43,944 nucleotides of DNA. Source: Desulfovibrio legallii. Lineage in GTDB: Bacteria; Desulfobacterota; Desulfovibrionia; Desulfovibrionales; Desulfovibrionaceae. Location of the stretch: contig NZ_FNBX01000022.1 in NCBI RefSeq assembly GCF_900102485.1, positions 1-43,944 on the forward strand, read 5' to 3'. This document shows, piece after piece, positions 24,650 through 34,088 of this stretch. Each line of letters starts with the position of its first letter. The stretch's first letter is position 1. The translations under genes and the position numbers were made by a program. The notes under the pieces are model-generated. The model saw only the letters and a program-made list of their open reading frames with translations, ran no database searches and was not told where the DNA came from.

Positions 24650-26809
24650 ATGATCCGTATTCAGGAAATTCTCGACAAGGTGGCGGCCAACAACCACAAT
24701 GCCGATCTGGAGCTCATTCAGAAGGCCTACGTTTTTGCCGCCACAGCCCATGCGGGGCAAACCCGCCTTTCGGGCGAGCCGTACCTCTCCCACCCCCTGG
24801 CCGTGGCCGATACCCTGGCCCAGATGGGCTTTGACGAGCCCACCGTGGCCGCCGGGCTGCTGCACGACACGGTAGAGGACACCAAGGCCACCATTGAGGA
24901 AATAGAGGAGAACTTTGGCGAAGAAGTGGCCGACATTGTGGACGGCGTTACCAAAATCAGCAAAATTACCTTTGAAAATAAGGAAGAAGCCCAGGCGGAA
25001 AACATCCGCAAGATGATCCTGGCCATGAGCCACGACATGCGCGTGCTCATGGTCAAGCTGGCCGACCGCCTGCACAACATGCGCACGCTGGATTTTCAGA
25101 AAGCCTACAAGCAGAAGCGCATCGCTCAGGAAACCATGGATATCTACGCCCCGCTGGCCAACCGGCTGGGCCTCTATATCATGAAGCGCGACCTGGAGGA
25201 TCTGAGCTTCAAATACCTGCGGCCGGACATTTACAATCAGATCGACCACTGGCTGGACAACCACCAGGTGGTGGAAAAACAGATCATTGAAAAGGTCGTG
25301 GCCCTGATCAAGGATCTGCTGGCGACCAACGCCATTGAAGGGCAGGTCTACGGGCGCATCAAGCACAAGTACAGCATCTACAAAAAAATGCAGTCCCAGT
25401 CCCTGACCCTGGACGAAATGCACGACATCATGGCCTTCCGCGTGCTGGTCAAGGACATCAGAGATTGCTACGCCGTGCTGGGGCTGGTGCATTCCCAGTG
25501 GCGGCCCGTGCACGGGCGTTTCAAAGACTATATTTCCATGCCCAAGGCCAACGGCTACCAGAGCCTGCACACCACGGTCATCGGGCCGGACGGCGAGCGC
25601 ATCGAAATCCAGATCCGTACGGAGGAGATGCACCGCCAGGCCGAGCACGGCGTGGCCGCCCACTGGCTGTACAAAGAGAAAGGCCGCGTCAACAGCAAGG
25701 ATTTGGAGCAGTTCGCCTGGCTGCGCGAGATTTTTGAGCGCCAGCGCGAGGAGAGCGACTCCCGCGAGTTCATGCACTCCCTCAAGATGGACCTCTTCAA
25801 GGACGAGGTTTACGTCTACACCCCGGCCGGCGACGTGAAGGAGCTGCCCGAAGGGGCCACTCCCCTGGATTTTGCCTTCATGATCCACAGCAATGTGGGC
25901 CAGCACTGCACCGGGGCCAAGATCAACGGGCGGCTCATGCCCCTGGGCACGGAGCTCAAAAACGGCGACGTGGTGGAAATCGTCACCGATCCTTCGCGCA
26001 ATCCCAACCGGGATTGGCTCAAGATTGTCAAAACAGCCCGGGCCCGCAGCCGCATCCAGCGCTACCTGCGCACTGAGGAACGCAGCCACGCCGTGACTCT
26101 GGGCCGCGAACTCCTGGAAAAGGAAGGGCGCAAGGTCAGCCTTAACGTGGGCAAGGCCGCCAAGGAAGGCCAGCTCGCCCTGGTGGCGCAGGAGATGAAT
26201 TTCGACAGCGTGGACGACCTAGTGGCCGCCGTGGGCTACGCCCACCTGACGCCGCGCAAGGTGCTCAACCGCCTCTACGCCGTTATCCACCCCGAAGAGC
26301 CTGCAGCGGCCGAGCCCGCGCCGCCTTCAGTCAAGGAAAGCAAGGAGGCCGCCGCCCGCAAAACCGAAGGCGTGGGCATTTCCGGCGTGGACGGCGTGCT
26401 CATGCGCTTTGCCAAATGCTGCAATCCCGTGCCCGGCGACCCCATCATCGGCTACATCAGCCGGGGCCTGGGCATCAGCGTGCACCGGGCGGATTGCCCC
26501 AATGTGGCCAATATGGAGCCGGAACGCCTCATTTCCGTCCACTGGGACGGCATGGAAGAAAAGCCTTACGAGGCCGGCATCTTTATTATTGCCAAGAACG
26601 AGCAGGGCGTGCTGGCCACCGTGGCCCAGACCATGGCCAAAAACAACGTGAACATCACTGGCCTGAACATGGATAACCAGGTGGACGGCCGGGCCAAGCT
26701 GCGCTTTACCGTTGAAGTGCGCGACGCCACCCAGCTCTATCAGCTTATTGAAGCCATCCGCGCCCTGCCCGCCATCCTGGAAGTGGTGCGCGACGCCGAA
26801 GACGCCTGA
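24650..26809 (+). CDS. Bifunctional (p)ppGpp synthetase/hydrolase (Rel/SpoT)
   Basis: From ATG 24650 there are 719 residues, typical of long Rel/Spo proteins. Domain order: HD hydrolase (about 20-170, with HPLAVADTL and LLHDTVEDT near 70), synthetase (about 220-340, with YGRIKHKYSIYKKMQ, RFKDYISMPKANGYQSLHT and IQIRTEEMH), TGS (about 388-450, VYVYTPAGDVKELPEGATPL), a zinc-finger-like region with CNPVPGDPIIGY, and a C-terminal ACT domain (640-719). The synthetase has RFKDY, the form found in bifunctional enzymes rather than synthesis-only RelA, and the HD box is intact. It makes and removes the stringent alarmone in response to starvation. A good terminator follows at 26848-26905. Confidence 0.96.
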   Translation: MIRIQEILDKVAANNHNADLELIQKAYVFAATAHAGQTRLSGEPYLSHPLAVADTLAQMGFDEPTVAAGLLHDTVEDTKATIEEIEENFGEEVADIVDGVTKISKITFENKEEAQAENIRKMILAMSHDMRVLMVKLADRLHNMRTLDFQKAYKQKRIAQETMDIYAPLANRLGLYIMKRDLEDLSFKYLRPDIYNQIDHWLDNHQVVEKQIIEKVVALIKDLLATNAIEGQVYGRIKHKYSIYKKMQSQSLTLDEMHDIMAFRVLVKDIRDCYAVLGLVHSQWRPVHGRFKDYISMPKANGYQSLHTTVIGPDGERIEIQIRTEEMHRQAEHGVAAHWLYKEKGRVNSKDLEQFAWLREIFERQREESDSREFMHSLKMDLFKDEVYVYTPAGDVKELPEGATPLDFAFMIHSNVGQHCTGAKINGRLMPLGTELKNGDVVEIVTDPSRNPNRDWLKIVKTARARSRIQRYLRTEERSHAVTLGRELLEKEGRKVSLNVGKAAKEGQLALVAQEMNFDSVDDLVAAVGYAHLTPRKVLNRLYAVIHPEEPAAAEPAPPSVKESKEAAARKTEGVGISGVDGVLMRFAKCCNPVPGDPIIGYISRGLGISVHRADCPNVANMEPERLISVHWDGMEEKPYEAGIFIIAKNEQGVLATVAQTMAKNNVNITGLNMDNQVDGRAKLRFTVEVRDATQLYQLIEAIRALPAILEVVRDAEDA

Positions 26810-26847
26810 CGCGCCTCCCAAAGGGCTTCGCGCATTTCGGGCAGAAT

Positions 26848-26905
26848 GCCCCGCACGCTGCAACGCGCCCCAATGGTCGTTGCGGCGCGGCGGGGCTGTT
26901 TTTTT
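26848..26905 (+). terminator. Rho-independent terminator of the Rel/Spo gene
   Basis: Outer arms GCCCCGC (26848-26854) and GCGGGGC (26890-26896) enclose inner arms GCTGCAACG and CGTTGCGGC, and seven T follow at 26899-26905. Confidence 0.92.
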
Positions 26906-26989
26906 GCCTGGATGCGCTGCCGTGGGTTGCGAAAAAGAGCCCAAGCTGGACACCACCAGAAAAAATATGTTTTATTACAAGAAATGTCA

Positions 26990-27016
26990 TAAAGATGGAT
27001 AAGATATGTCCGATAA
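26990..27016 (+). promoter_or_regulatory. Sigma-28 (FliA-type) promoter for the chemoreceptor gene
   Basis: TAAA at 26990-26993 is separated by exactly 15 bases from TCCGATAA at 27009-27016. The enterobacterial consensus is TAAA-N15-GCCGATAA, so 11 of 12 fixed positions match with ideal spacing. The gene downstream is a methyl-accepting chemotaxis protein, the classic target of this sigma factor. Transcription would begin near 27024, leaving a leader of about 195 bases. Confidence 0.8.
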
Positions 27017-27219
27017 TAAGGAGGAACACTTACCTGATATCGGCAATGGGGGCTTGCGCGTATGCGGCAGACGTCATGCGGAGGGTGACGGGGCTGCAGC
27101 GGCCTGCTGTTATGTCTTACGGCAGGCAATTTTAGTGTAAAATCCATTTTTCAGGGGCGCAGATCGTGGCCTGCGCCACTGATGTTGGATATTCCATGTG
27201 GCCTTATACGGAGTTAAAG

Positions 27220-29262
27220 ATGTCTCATAGTATCAGAATGGCATTGTTGTTGGCGATCAGCGTTGTTGTATTGTTTGTCCAATCCTCCCTCATCGGCGTG
27301 GTGGCCAAATTGTCCTACGAAGCCAATGTGGACGCCCGCACGCATGAGATGGGGCTGGTGGTGGAAACCATCGCCAAATCCATGGGGGATTTCGGCGAGC
27401 AGTTGTCCACCCTGGTCAATGGCGCGGCCAAAACCCCCCAGGTGCGCCATTACCTGGAAACCGGCGAAGGCGGCGAAGGCGTGGGCGGTTTTATCGCCGC
27501 CATGTCCCAATCCTCTGCCAGCATCAACACCCTGTATGTTTTTGACGCCACCGGGCAACAGCAGGTCGTCACCACTCAAGGCAAACTGGTGGAAAAACAC
27601 AGCAACCTGGCGCACCGCGAATACGTGCGTGCGGCTCTGGACGGCAAGCCCGGCTTCAGCACCACCCCTACCAAGAGTTTTGTTACCGGCAAGATTATCG
27701 TCAGCGTGACCGCGCCGGTGCTGGACAAGGCCGGTAAGGTGCTGGGCGGCATCGGTATGTCCTACGCCATTGACGAATTGGAAAAAAATTATATCAAAAG
27801 CGTCAAAATAGGCCAGACGGGCTATCCGTACATCGTTTCCCCCAAGGGGATCTTTGTGGCCCACCCGGACAGCAGCCTGGCCCTGCAGGACCGCAGCGAC
27901 AAGCCTGGCGTGCGTGAAATGCTGGCCGCGCCTTCCGGCCAGGGCGTGCCCTATGTGCGCAAGGGCGAGGCCAATATGCTGTCCTGGGCCACTGTGCCCC
28001 ACTGGGGCTGGAGAGTGGGCCTGACCATGGATATGGATGAAATCCAGGCTCCGGCCCGGCAGCAGCGCAATGTCATGCTGGGCCTGGGGGCGGGCGCCAT
28101 TGTGCTGTTAGTGTGCATCTCTTTGTGGGCGCTGGAAAAGGTGGTCATCCGTCCCCTGCACCAGCTGGAAGCCTACGCCGGCGTGGTGGCCGGCGGTGAC
28201 CTCAACGCCAGCCTGGACCTGCGTCTGAAGAATGAAATAGGCAAACTGGCTGACGCCCTGCGCACCATGGTGGCTAACCTCAAAGCCAAAATTGCCGAGG
28301 CCGACGAAAATACCCGCAAGGCGCAGGAGGAATCGGAACGCGCCGCCCAGGCCACAGCCGAGGCCGAAACCGCCCGCGCCGCGGCCGAACGGGCCAAGGC
28401 CGAGGGCATGCTTCAGGCCGCGGACCAGCTGGAAGGCGTGGTGACCACGGTGAGCACCGCCTCTGAGCAGCTCTCCGCCCAGGTGGAGCAGTCCAGCCGC
28501 GGGGCCGAGCGCCAGAGCGCCCGGGCCAGCGAAACCGCCACGGCCATGGAAGAAATGAACGCCACAGTCATGGAAGTGGCCCGCAACGCCGCCGAAGCCG
28601 CGGATTCGGCCAAGACAGCCAAAACCAAGGCTGCGGACGGCGCGGGCGTGGTGGCCCAGGTGGTGGACGGCATCGGCCACCTGCGCGAACAGGCCCTGGG
28701 CCTTAAGGACGAAATGACCGTGCTGGGCCAGCAGGCCGAAAGCATCGGCCAGATCCTGGGCGTTATCTCCGACATTGCGGACCAGACCAACCTCTTGGCC
28801 CTCAACGCGGCCATTGAAGCCGCCCGCGCGGGCGAAGCCGGGCGCGGCTTTGCCGTGGTGGCCGATGAGGTGCGCAAACTGGCCGAAAAAACCATGACCG
28901 CCACCAAGCAGGTGGGCGACGCCATCCACGAAATCCAGTCCGGCACGCGCAAAAACGTGGACAATGTGGAGCAGGTGGTGGAAGTGGTGGTCAGTACCAC
29001 AGATCTGGCCGGAAAGTCCGGCGCAGCTCTGCACGAGATTGTCTCCCTGGTGGACGCCACGGCCCAGCAGGTGCAGTCCATTGCCACCGCGGCCGAAGAA
29101 CAGTCCGCCGCCAGCGAGGAAATCAACCACTCCATAGAGGACGTGAACCGCGTCTCCGCCGAAACCGCCGAGGCCATGCGCCACGCCGCCGGCTCTGTCT
29201 CGGACATGGCCCGCCAGGCCCAGGTGCTGCGCGACCTCATCGAACAGATGAAGCGGGGGTAG
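27220..29262 (+). CDS. Methyl-accepting chemotaxis protein with Cache-type sensor
   Basis: From ATG 27220 (GGAG seven bases before) there are 680 residues. A membrane helix (about 6-28) is followed by a periplasmic Cache-type sensor (about 30-280, with [26 protein letters not shown] and [14 protein letters not shown]), a second helix (about 285-308), a HAMP domain ([20 protein letters not shown]) and a long cytoplasmic coiled coil. The signalling tip [20 protein letters not shown] near 520 binds CheA/CheW. A stretch of [15 protein letters not shown] suggests a helical insert after HAMP. The ligand is unknown; Cache sensors often bind small acids or amino acids. No CheB/CheR tether pentapeptide is seen at the end. 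The promoter is sigma-28-like. Confidence 0.95.
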   Translation: MSHSIRMALLLAISVVVLFVQSSLIGVVAKLSYEANVDARTHEMGLVVETIAKSMGDFGEQLSTLVNGAAKTPQVRHYLETGEGGEGVGGFIAAMSQSSASINTLYVFDATGQQQVVTTQGKLVEKHSNLAHREYVRAALDGKPGFSTTPTKSFVTGKIIVSVTAPVLDKAGKVLGGIGMSYAIDELEKNYIKSVKIGQTGYPYIVSPKGIFVAHPDSSLALQDRSDKPGVREMLAAPSGQGVPYVRKGEANMLSWATVPHWGWRVGLTMDMDEIQAPARQQRNVMLGLGAGAIVLLVCISLWALEKVVIRPLHQLEAYAGVVAGGDLNASLDLRLKNEIGKLADALRTMVANLKAKIAEADENTRKAQEESERAAQATAEAETARAAAERAKAEGMLQAADQLEGVVTTVSTASEQLSAQVEQSSRGAERQSARASETATAMEEMNATVMEVARNAAEAADSAKTAKTKAADGAGVVAQVVDGIGHLREQALGLKDEMTVLGQQAESIGQILGVISDIADQTNLLALNAAIEAARAGEAGRGFAVVADEVRKLAEKTMTATKQVGDAIHEIQSGTRKNVDNVEQVVEVVVSTTDLAGKSGAALHEIVSLVDATAQQVQSIATAAEEQSAASEEINHSIEDVNRVSAETAEAMRHAAGSVSDMARQAQVLRDLIEQMKRG

Positions 29263-29285
29263 GGCATTTCAACGTTGAAATGCCC
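29262..29285. repeat. Perfect 24-bp palindrome starting in the chemoreceptor stop codon
   Basis: GGGCATTTCAAC is followed directly by its exact reverse complement GTTGAAATGCCC; the first G is the last base of the TAG stop codon. As RNA it gives a 10-base stem with an ACGT loop, but no T run follows, so it is not a standard terminator. It may protect the mRNA 3' end. Confidence 0.9.
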
Positions 29286-29330
29286 TGGCGTGCCGTTCTG
29301 AGAAGGGGAAAAATGTTTGCGGGGTGAGGG

Positions 29331-29372
29331 GTGGGAAAGGGGCGCTTTTTGAAAAAAGCGCCCCTTTCCCAC
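29331..29372. terminator. Long perfect inverted repeat between convergent genes
   Basis: Arms 29331-29350 (GTGGGAAAGGGGCGCTTTTT) and 29353-29372 are perfect complements over 20 bases around a two-base centre. It sits between the convergent chemoreceptor and leuB genes. The T and A tracts lie inside the stem rather than after it, so it is either an unusual bidirectional terminator or another strong structural barrier. Confidence 0.7.
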
Positions 29373-29394
29373 AAAAACAAGATGTGCGTATAAC

Positions 29395-30468
29395 CTACAG
29401 GTTTTCCACAACCTTCGCGCCCATAGCGGCGCAGCCCAGGCAGGTTTTGCCCGGTTCCATGATGTCGCCGGTGCGGAAGCCCTGGGCCAGGGTGGCGCGC
29501 ACGGCCGCTTCCACGGCATCGGCCTCGTCGTTGAGGCTGAAGCCCAGGCGCAGAAGCATGGCGACGGAAAGGATGGTGGCCAGGGGGTTGGCCTTGTCCT
29601 GTCCGGCGATGTCCGGGGCGGAGCCGTGGATGGGTTCAAACAGTCCGGGGCCGGAGGCCCCCAGCGAAGCCGAGGGCAGCATGCCCAGAGAGCCGGTAAT
29701 GACAGAGGCTTCGTCCGAAAGGATGTCGCCGAAGATGTTGCCGGTGAGGATGACGTCGAACTGGGAGGGATCACGCACCAGCTGCATGGCGGCGTTATCC
29801 ACGTACAGGTGGCTCAGCTCCACGTCGGCGTAGTCGCGGTGCACTTCCATGACCACTTCCCGCCACAGGCGGGAGGTTTCCAGCACGTTGCTTTTTTCCA
29901 CGGAGCAGACCTTGTGGCGGCGCTTGCGGGCCGTTTCAAAGCCCACCCAGGCAATGCGGCGGATTTCTTCCTCAGTATAGACCATGGTGTTGAAGCCCGT
30001 GCGCAGGCCGTCGCGCGTTTCTATGCCGCGCGGTTCGCCGAAGTAGACGTCGCCGGTAAGCTCGCGCACCACCACCAGGTCCAGGCCTTTGGCGGCGATG
30101 TCGGGGCGGAGCAGGCAGGCCCCGGCCAGCTCGGGCAGCAGCAGGGCCGGGCGCAGGTTGGCGAACAGGCCCAGGGCCTTGCGGATGCCCAGCAGGCCTT
30201 TTTCCGGCCGTTTTTCCGGCGCAAGTCCGTCCCACTTGGGGCCGCCCACGGCGGCCAGGAACACGGCGTCAGCCTCTTTGCAGGCGCGGACTGTGGCTTC
30301 GGGCAAGGGCTCGCCTGTGGCGTCAATGGCGGCGCCGCCGATCTGGGCTGTCACAAAGCGGAACTGGTGGTTGTATTTCTGGGCCACGGCTTCCAGCACC
30401 CTGACGCCCTGGGCCAGGATCTCCGGGCCGATGCCGTCGCCCGGCAACAGGCAGATGGTCTTGTTCAT
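29395..30468 (-). CDS. leuB: 3-isopropylmalate dehydrogenase
   Basis: A 357-residue decarboxylating dehydrogenase of normal length. Visible features are [11 protein letters not shown] at the start, [22 protein letters not shown], the [20 protein letters not shown] stretch with metal- and substrate-binding Asp residues, and [19 protein letters not shown]. It oxidises and decarboxylates 3-isopropylmalate with NAD to 2-oxoisocaproate, the third step of leucine synthesis. Its ATG overlaps the leuD stop (four bases), so it is the last gene of the leuA-C-D-B operon. GGGGAA is its ribosome site. A long inverted repeat lies just downstream. Confidence 0.96.
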   Translation of the reverse strand: MNKTICLLPGDGIGPEILAQGVRVLEAVAQKYNHQFRFVTAQIGGAAIDATGEPLPEATVRACKEADAVFLAAVGGPKWDGLAPEKRPEKGLLGIRKALGLFANLRPALLLPELAGACLLRPDIAAKGLDLVVVRELTGDVYFGEPRGIETRDGLRTGFNTMVYTEEEIRRIAWVGFETARKRRHKVCSVEKSNVLETSRLWREVVMEVHRDYADVELSHLYVDNAAMQLVRDPSQFDVILTGNIFGDILSDEASVITGSLGMLPSASLGASGPGLFEPIHGSAPDIAGQDKANPLATILSVAMLLRLGFSLNDEADAVEAAVRATLAQGFRTGDIMEPGKTCLGCAAMGAKVVENL

Positions 30469-30989
30469 GCGTGTTCCCCGTTACTGTTTTGGGCTTGTTT
30501 GACCAGGCGTTCCTTTACGTAGCCCACCAGGCCGCCCTTGGCCAGGATGTTGGCCATGGATTTGGGCAGAGGCGGGCAGACGATCTCCGCGCCGTTGGTC
30601 AGATCGCGGATGCGGCCCGTGGCGGCGTCGATTTCCAGGCTGTCGCCGTCGTTAATTTTGTTCACTTCGTCGCCCACTTCCAGCAGCAGAAGGCCCATGT
30701 TGAAAGCGTTGCGGTAGAAGATGCGGGCAAAGCTGTGCCCCACCACCACAGGAATGCCCGCGCCCAGGATGGCGATGGGGGCGTGCTCCCGCGAGGAGCC
30801 GCAGCCGAAGTTGCGCCCGGCCACCAGGATGTCGCCGGGGGCAACGCGCTTGACCCAGTCCGGTTCCAGCCCGGCCATGCAGTTTTCGCCCAGTTTTTTG
30901 GCGTCGGTGGTGACCAGGAAGCGCGCCGGGATGATGGCGTCCGTATCGATATGTTCGCCCACTTTGTGGGCCGTGCCTTTGTATTGCAT
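30465..30989 (-). CDS. leuD: 3-isopropylmalate dehydratase small subunit
   Basis: From ATG 30989 there are 174 residues; AAGGG eight bases before favours it over an in-frame TTG two codons earlier. This is the swivel-domain subunit: [33 protein letters not shown] and [18 protein letters not shown]. The length and the YLRTxD-free short form resemble the archaeal/deltaproteobacterial type rather than the longer enterobacterial LeuD. It pairs with LeuC to isomerise 2-isopropylmalate to 3-isopropylmalate. It lies 42 bases after leuC and overlaps leuB by four bases. Confidence 0.95.
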   Translation of the reverse strand: MQYKGTAHKVGEHIDTDAIIPARFLVTTDAKKLGENCMAGLEPDWVKRVAPGDILVAGRNFGCGSSREHAPIAILGAGIPVVVGHSFARIFYRNAFNMGLLLLEVGDEVNKINDGDSLEIDAATGRIRDLTNGAEIVCPPLPKSMANILAKGGLVGYVKERLVKQAQNSNGEHA

Positions 30990-31031
30990 GTTCAAACCCT
31001 TATCAGCGTTGGAGCGGTCACGGTCGGGCCG

Positions 31032-32294
31032 TTACAGTTGGTCCGGGCCGGCCACGTGCCCGACCACGGCTGAGGCCGCGGCCACCACGGGGCTGGCCAG
31101 GTAGACTTCGGCGTTGAGACTGCCCATGCGGCCCTTGAAGTTGCGGTTGGTGGTGGACACGGCGCGTTCGCCGTCGCCAAGGATGCCCATATGCCCGCCC
31201 AGGCACGGCCCGCAGGTGCTGGGGCCCACAATGCAGCCGGCGTCCATGAAGGTCTCGATAAGGCCCTCTTTGAGACACTGCCGCCACACAGTGGGGGTGG
31301 AAGGCAGCACAATGCAGCGCACGTTTTTGTCCACCTTGCGCCCGTGCAGCACGGCGGCGGCGTCGCGCATGTCGCTGATGCGGCCGTTGGTGCAGGAGCC
31401 GATGATCACCTGCTGGATGGGCGTGCGCCGCACCTCTGAAACTGGCCGCACGTTGGAGGGCAGGTGCGGACAGGCCACCACCGGTTCCTTGCCCGTGACG
31501 TTGATTTCCACTTCGCGTTCGTACAGCGCGCCGGGGTCGGCGGCCAGGTCGTCAGTGACGCCGGGGCGTTTGTGCTCCGCGCAGTAGGCGCGGGTTTTTA
31601 CGTCCACGGCAAAAAGCCCGACCTTGGCCCCGGCTTCAATAGCCATATTGGCCATGCACAGGCGGGCTTCCACCGAAAGGTTGTCCACCACCGGCCCGGC
31701 AAATTCCAGGGCCTTGTACAGCGCGCCGTCCACGCCGATGGCCCCGATGAGCATGAGCATAAGATCCTTGCTGCGCAGCCACTTGGGCATAGAGCCCATA
31801 ATGTTGACGCGGATGGTGGGCGGCACCTTGAGCCAGGTTTCGCCCAAGGCCATGGCCGCGGCAATGTCCGTGGAGCCCATGCCCGTGGCGAAGGCCCCGA
31901 TGCCGCCGTAGGTGCAGGTGTGGCTGTCCGCGCCGACCACCAGGTCGCCGGGGCCCACCAGCCCCTGTTCGGGCAGCAGGGTATGCTCCACGCCGCAGTC
32001 GCCGCCTTCGTAGTAGTGGGTCAGGTTCTGCTCGTGAGCGAATTTGCGGCTCACCAGCACCTGATTGGCGGAATCAATGTCCTTCTGCGGGGTGAAGTGG
32101 TCCATAACCAGAATGACCCGGTCCCTGTTGAAGACCCGATCCGCGCCCATGCCGCGGAAGGATTTGATGGCCAGGGGGCCGGTGATGTCGTTGGCCAGCA
32201 CCGCGGAGACGCGGCACTGGACGATCTGGCCGTCCTGTTCCACTGCTGCGTCGGTGTGGGCTTGCAGAATTTTTTGTGCAAGCGTTTGAGGCAT
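31032..32294 (-). CDS. leuC: 3-isopropylmalate dehydratase large subunit
   Basis: A 420-residue aconitase-superfamily protein of the shorter LeuC type. The [4Fe-4S] ligands are visible: Cys in VVGADSHTCTYGGIGAF and the pair in GPSTCGPCLGGHMG; IIGSCTNGRISDMRDAA is the substrate/cluster loop. The N-terminal part has VMDHFTPQKDIDSA with the family His. It forms a heterodimer with LeuD in the second step of leucine synthesis and would be oxygen-sensitive. GAAAGGAG before ATG 32294 is a strong ribosome site. It follows leuA by 132 GC-rich bases that contain possible hairpins but no clear terminator. Confidence 0.96.
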   Translation of the reverse strand: MPQTLAQKILQAHTDAAVEQDGQIVQCRVSAVLANDITGPLAIKSFRGMGADRVFNRDRVILVMDHFTPQKDIDSANQVLVSRKFAHEQNLTHYYEGGDCGVEHTLLPEQGLVGPGDLVVGADSHTCTYGGIGAFATGMGSTDIAAAMALGETWLKVPPTIRVNIMGSMPKWLRSKDLMLMLIGAIGVDGALYKALEFAGPVVDNLSVEARLCMANMAIEAGAKVGLFAVDVKTRAYCAEHKRPGVTDDLAADPGALYEREVEINVTGKEPVVACPHLPSNVRPVSEVRRTPIQQVIIGSCTNGRISDMRDAAAVLHGRKVDKNVRCIVLPSTPTVWRQCLKEGLIETFMDAGCIVGPSTCGPCLGGHMGILGDGERAVSTTNRNFKGRMGSLNAEVYLASPVVAAASAVVGHVAGPDQL

Positions 32295-32426
32295 AGGGGT
32301 ACTCCTTTCAACCTGTGAGAATCTTACAACCAGGGGAAATGCCAGGGCGCGCGGCCCGTGGCGGCATGCCGCGGCGGGGCGGACCCGTGCCGCCCCGACC
32401 CCGCAACGTATCGGCGTATGCCGTGA

Positions 32427-33974
32427 TCAGTCGTGCTGACAGTGCAGACGCGGTCCTTCCTGTTCCTTTTTGAAGAGGTGGTTCAGGGCGTTCACATACG
32501 CCCTGGCGCTGGCCACAAAAATATCCGGATGCGTGCCGCGGCCCACGGCGCTGATGTCGCCGTCGCGCAGGCGCACGGTCACTTCGCCCTGGGCGTCGGT
32601 GCCGCCCGTAACGGCGTTGATGGCGTATTGCTCCAGATCCGGCTGGCGGCCCACCAGATCGGCGATGACGTTAAACAGCGCGTCCACGGGGCCCACGCCG
32701 AAGCCCGCGCTGCTGCGCTCCAGGCCGTCCACATCCATGAGCACTGCGGCCGTGGGCGGCACGCCGCCCGCGTCGGAGCTCTGCACGCTCACATGGCGCA
32801 GGCGGAAGCGGTCCGGCATGCGGTAGATTTCTTCCTGCACCAGGGCCATGAGGTCGTCGTCGAGGAGGGTTTTTTTGCGGTCGGCCAGTTTTTTCACCGC
32901 TTCAAAAACAACGTTGAGCTGGGCGTCGTCCAGGGTGTAGCCCATGCTCTCAAACTTGCTGCGCACGGCGTTGCGGCCCGAATGCTTGCCGATGACCAGG
33001 CTGCTTTCAGTGCGGCCCACGGACTGCGGGGTCATGATCTCATACGTTTCGCGGTTTTTGAGCATGCCGTCCTGGTGGATGCCCGATTCGTGCGCAAAGG
33101 CGTTGGCCCCCACAATGGCTTTGTTGTTGGGGATGGGCTGGCCGATGGTCATGGAGAGCAGCCTGCAGGAGGGGTAGATCTGCTCGGTGACGATTTTGTG
33201 GGTAAGGCCGAAGTGGTCGTGCCGCACATGCAAGTTCATGACCACTTCTTCCAGCGAGGCGTTGCCCGCGCGCTCGCCGATGCCGCAGAGGGTTACCTCC
33301 GCCTGGCGCACGCCCACCTTAAAAGCGGCCAGGGTGTTGGCCACGGCCAGGCCCAGGTCGTTGTGGCAGTGCACGCTGAAGATGGCTTTATCGCTGTTGG
33401 GCGTATTTTTGATCACATAGTCGAGCAGGGCGGCGTATTCGTCCGGTTCGGCGTAGCCCACGGTATCGGGCAGATTGATGGTGGTGGCCCCGGCGTTGAT
33501 GACGGCCTCCACCACCCGGCAGACAAACTCGCCCTCGGAGCGGGAAAAGTCCTCGCAGGAAAATTCCACATTGTCCGTGAGGGCGGCGCAGCGTTTGACG
33601 CCTTCCACGGCCATGCGCAGCACGTCTTCAGGGTCTTTGCGCAGCTTGTAGCGCATGTGCAGGGGCGAGGTGGACAAAAAGACATGGATGCGCGGATGGC
33701 GGGCCACCTTCACGGCTTCCCAGCAGCGGTCAATGTCATTGGCCACGCAGCGGGCCAGGCCCGCCACCTGAATGTCCCCGGCCTGGGCGGCGATGCGTTG
33801 CACGGAGGCAAAGTCGCCGGGGCTGGAGGCCGGAAACCCCGCTTCCATTACGTCCACGCCCAGGACTTCCAACTGGTGGGCCAGGCGCAATTTTTCCTGC
33901 AGGTTCATGGTGGCGCCGGGGGATTGCTCCCCGTCGCGCAAGGTGGTGTCGAAAAAATATACGCGGTTGTTCAT
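32427..33974 (-). CDS. leuA: 2-isopropylmalate synthase
   Basis: I start at ATG 33974 (GAGGAG ahead), giving 515 residues; the frame is open seven codons farther, but without a ribosome site. The TIM-barrel half has [16 protein letters not shown], the metal site HCHNDLGLA and [16 protein letters not shown]; the C-terminal LeuA dimer/regulatory domain follows, with [19 protein letters not shown] and a [13 protein letters not shown] stretch. It condenses acetyl-CoA with 2-oxoisovalerate, the committed step, and the C-terminal domain normally binds leucine for feedback inhibition. It is the first gene of the leu operon, with its own promoter at 34004-34032. Confidence 0.96.
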   Translation of the reverse strand: MNNRVYFFDTTLRDGEQSPGATMNLQEKLRLAHQLEVLGVDVMEAGFPASSPGDFASVQRIAAQAGDIQVAGLARCVANDIDRCWEAVKVARHPRIHVFLSTSPLHMRYKLRKDPEDVLRMAVEGVKRCAALTDNVEFSCEDFSRSEGEFVCRVVEAVINAGATTINLPDTVGYAEPDEYAALLDYVIKNTPNSDKAIFSVHCHNDLGLAVANTLAAFKVGVRQAEVTLCGIGERAGNASLEEVVMNLHVRHDHFGLTHKIVTEQIYPSCRLLSMTIGQPIPNNKAIVGANAFAHESGIHQDGMLKNRETYEIMTPQSVGRTESSLVIGKHSGRNAVRSKFESMGYTLDDAQLNVVFEAVKKLADRKKTLLDDDLMALVQEEIYRMPDRFRLRHVSVQSSDAGGVPPTAAVLMDVDGLERSSAGFGVGPVDALFNVIADLVGRQPDLEQYAINAVTGGTDAQGEVTVRLRDGDISAVGRGTHPDIFVASARAYVNALNHLFKKEQEGPRLHCQHD

Positions 33975-34003
33975 GGCTTTCTCCTCTGGTTGCACAAGGG
34001 GTA

Positions 34004-34032
34004 GGTATATCGTGCATAACGGCCGTCGTAAA
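34004..34032 (-). promoter_or_regulatory. Promoter of the leu operon
   Basis: On the minus strand TTTACG (34032-34027) and TATACC (34009-34004) are separated by 17 bases, with a start expected near 33997. The leader would be only about 23 bases, too short for a leader-peptide attenuator or a T-box. The -35 box touches the hairpin at 34030-34063. Confidence 0.6.
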
Positions 34033-34063
34033 GGGCGGCTGACCAGGGAGCGTTCCGCCCTTT
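34030..34063. terminator. Hairpin between pssA and leuA
   Basis: AAAGGGCGG (34030-34038) and CCGCCCTTT (34055-34063) form a perfect nine-base stem with a 16-base loop. On the minus strand it follows pssA by about 25 bases and could end that transcript, though only three T follow. It overlaps the -35 box of the leu promoter. Confidence 0.5.
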
Positions 34064-34088
34064 TGGGGCGGCGAACCGTTACGCAACC

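Larger units (their letters stand above)
26810..27219. other. Intergenic region between the Rel/Spo gene and the chemoreceptor
   Basis: About 410 bases. It holds the Rel/Spo terminator (26848-26905), a moderately AT-rich stretch, the sigma-28 promoter (26990-27016) and then about 195 bases of untranslated leader before the chemoreceptor. I see no riboswitch I recognise in the leader. Confidence 0.7.

Noticed and set aside
27006..27140. A 44-codon open frame (MSDNKEEHLPDIGNGG...) before the chemoreceptor
   Set aside because: Its ATG falls inside the spacer of the sigma-28 promoter, so the main transcript would not contain its start, and it has no ribosome site.
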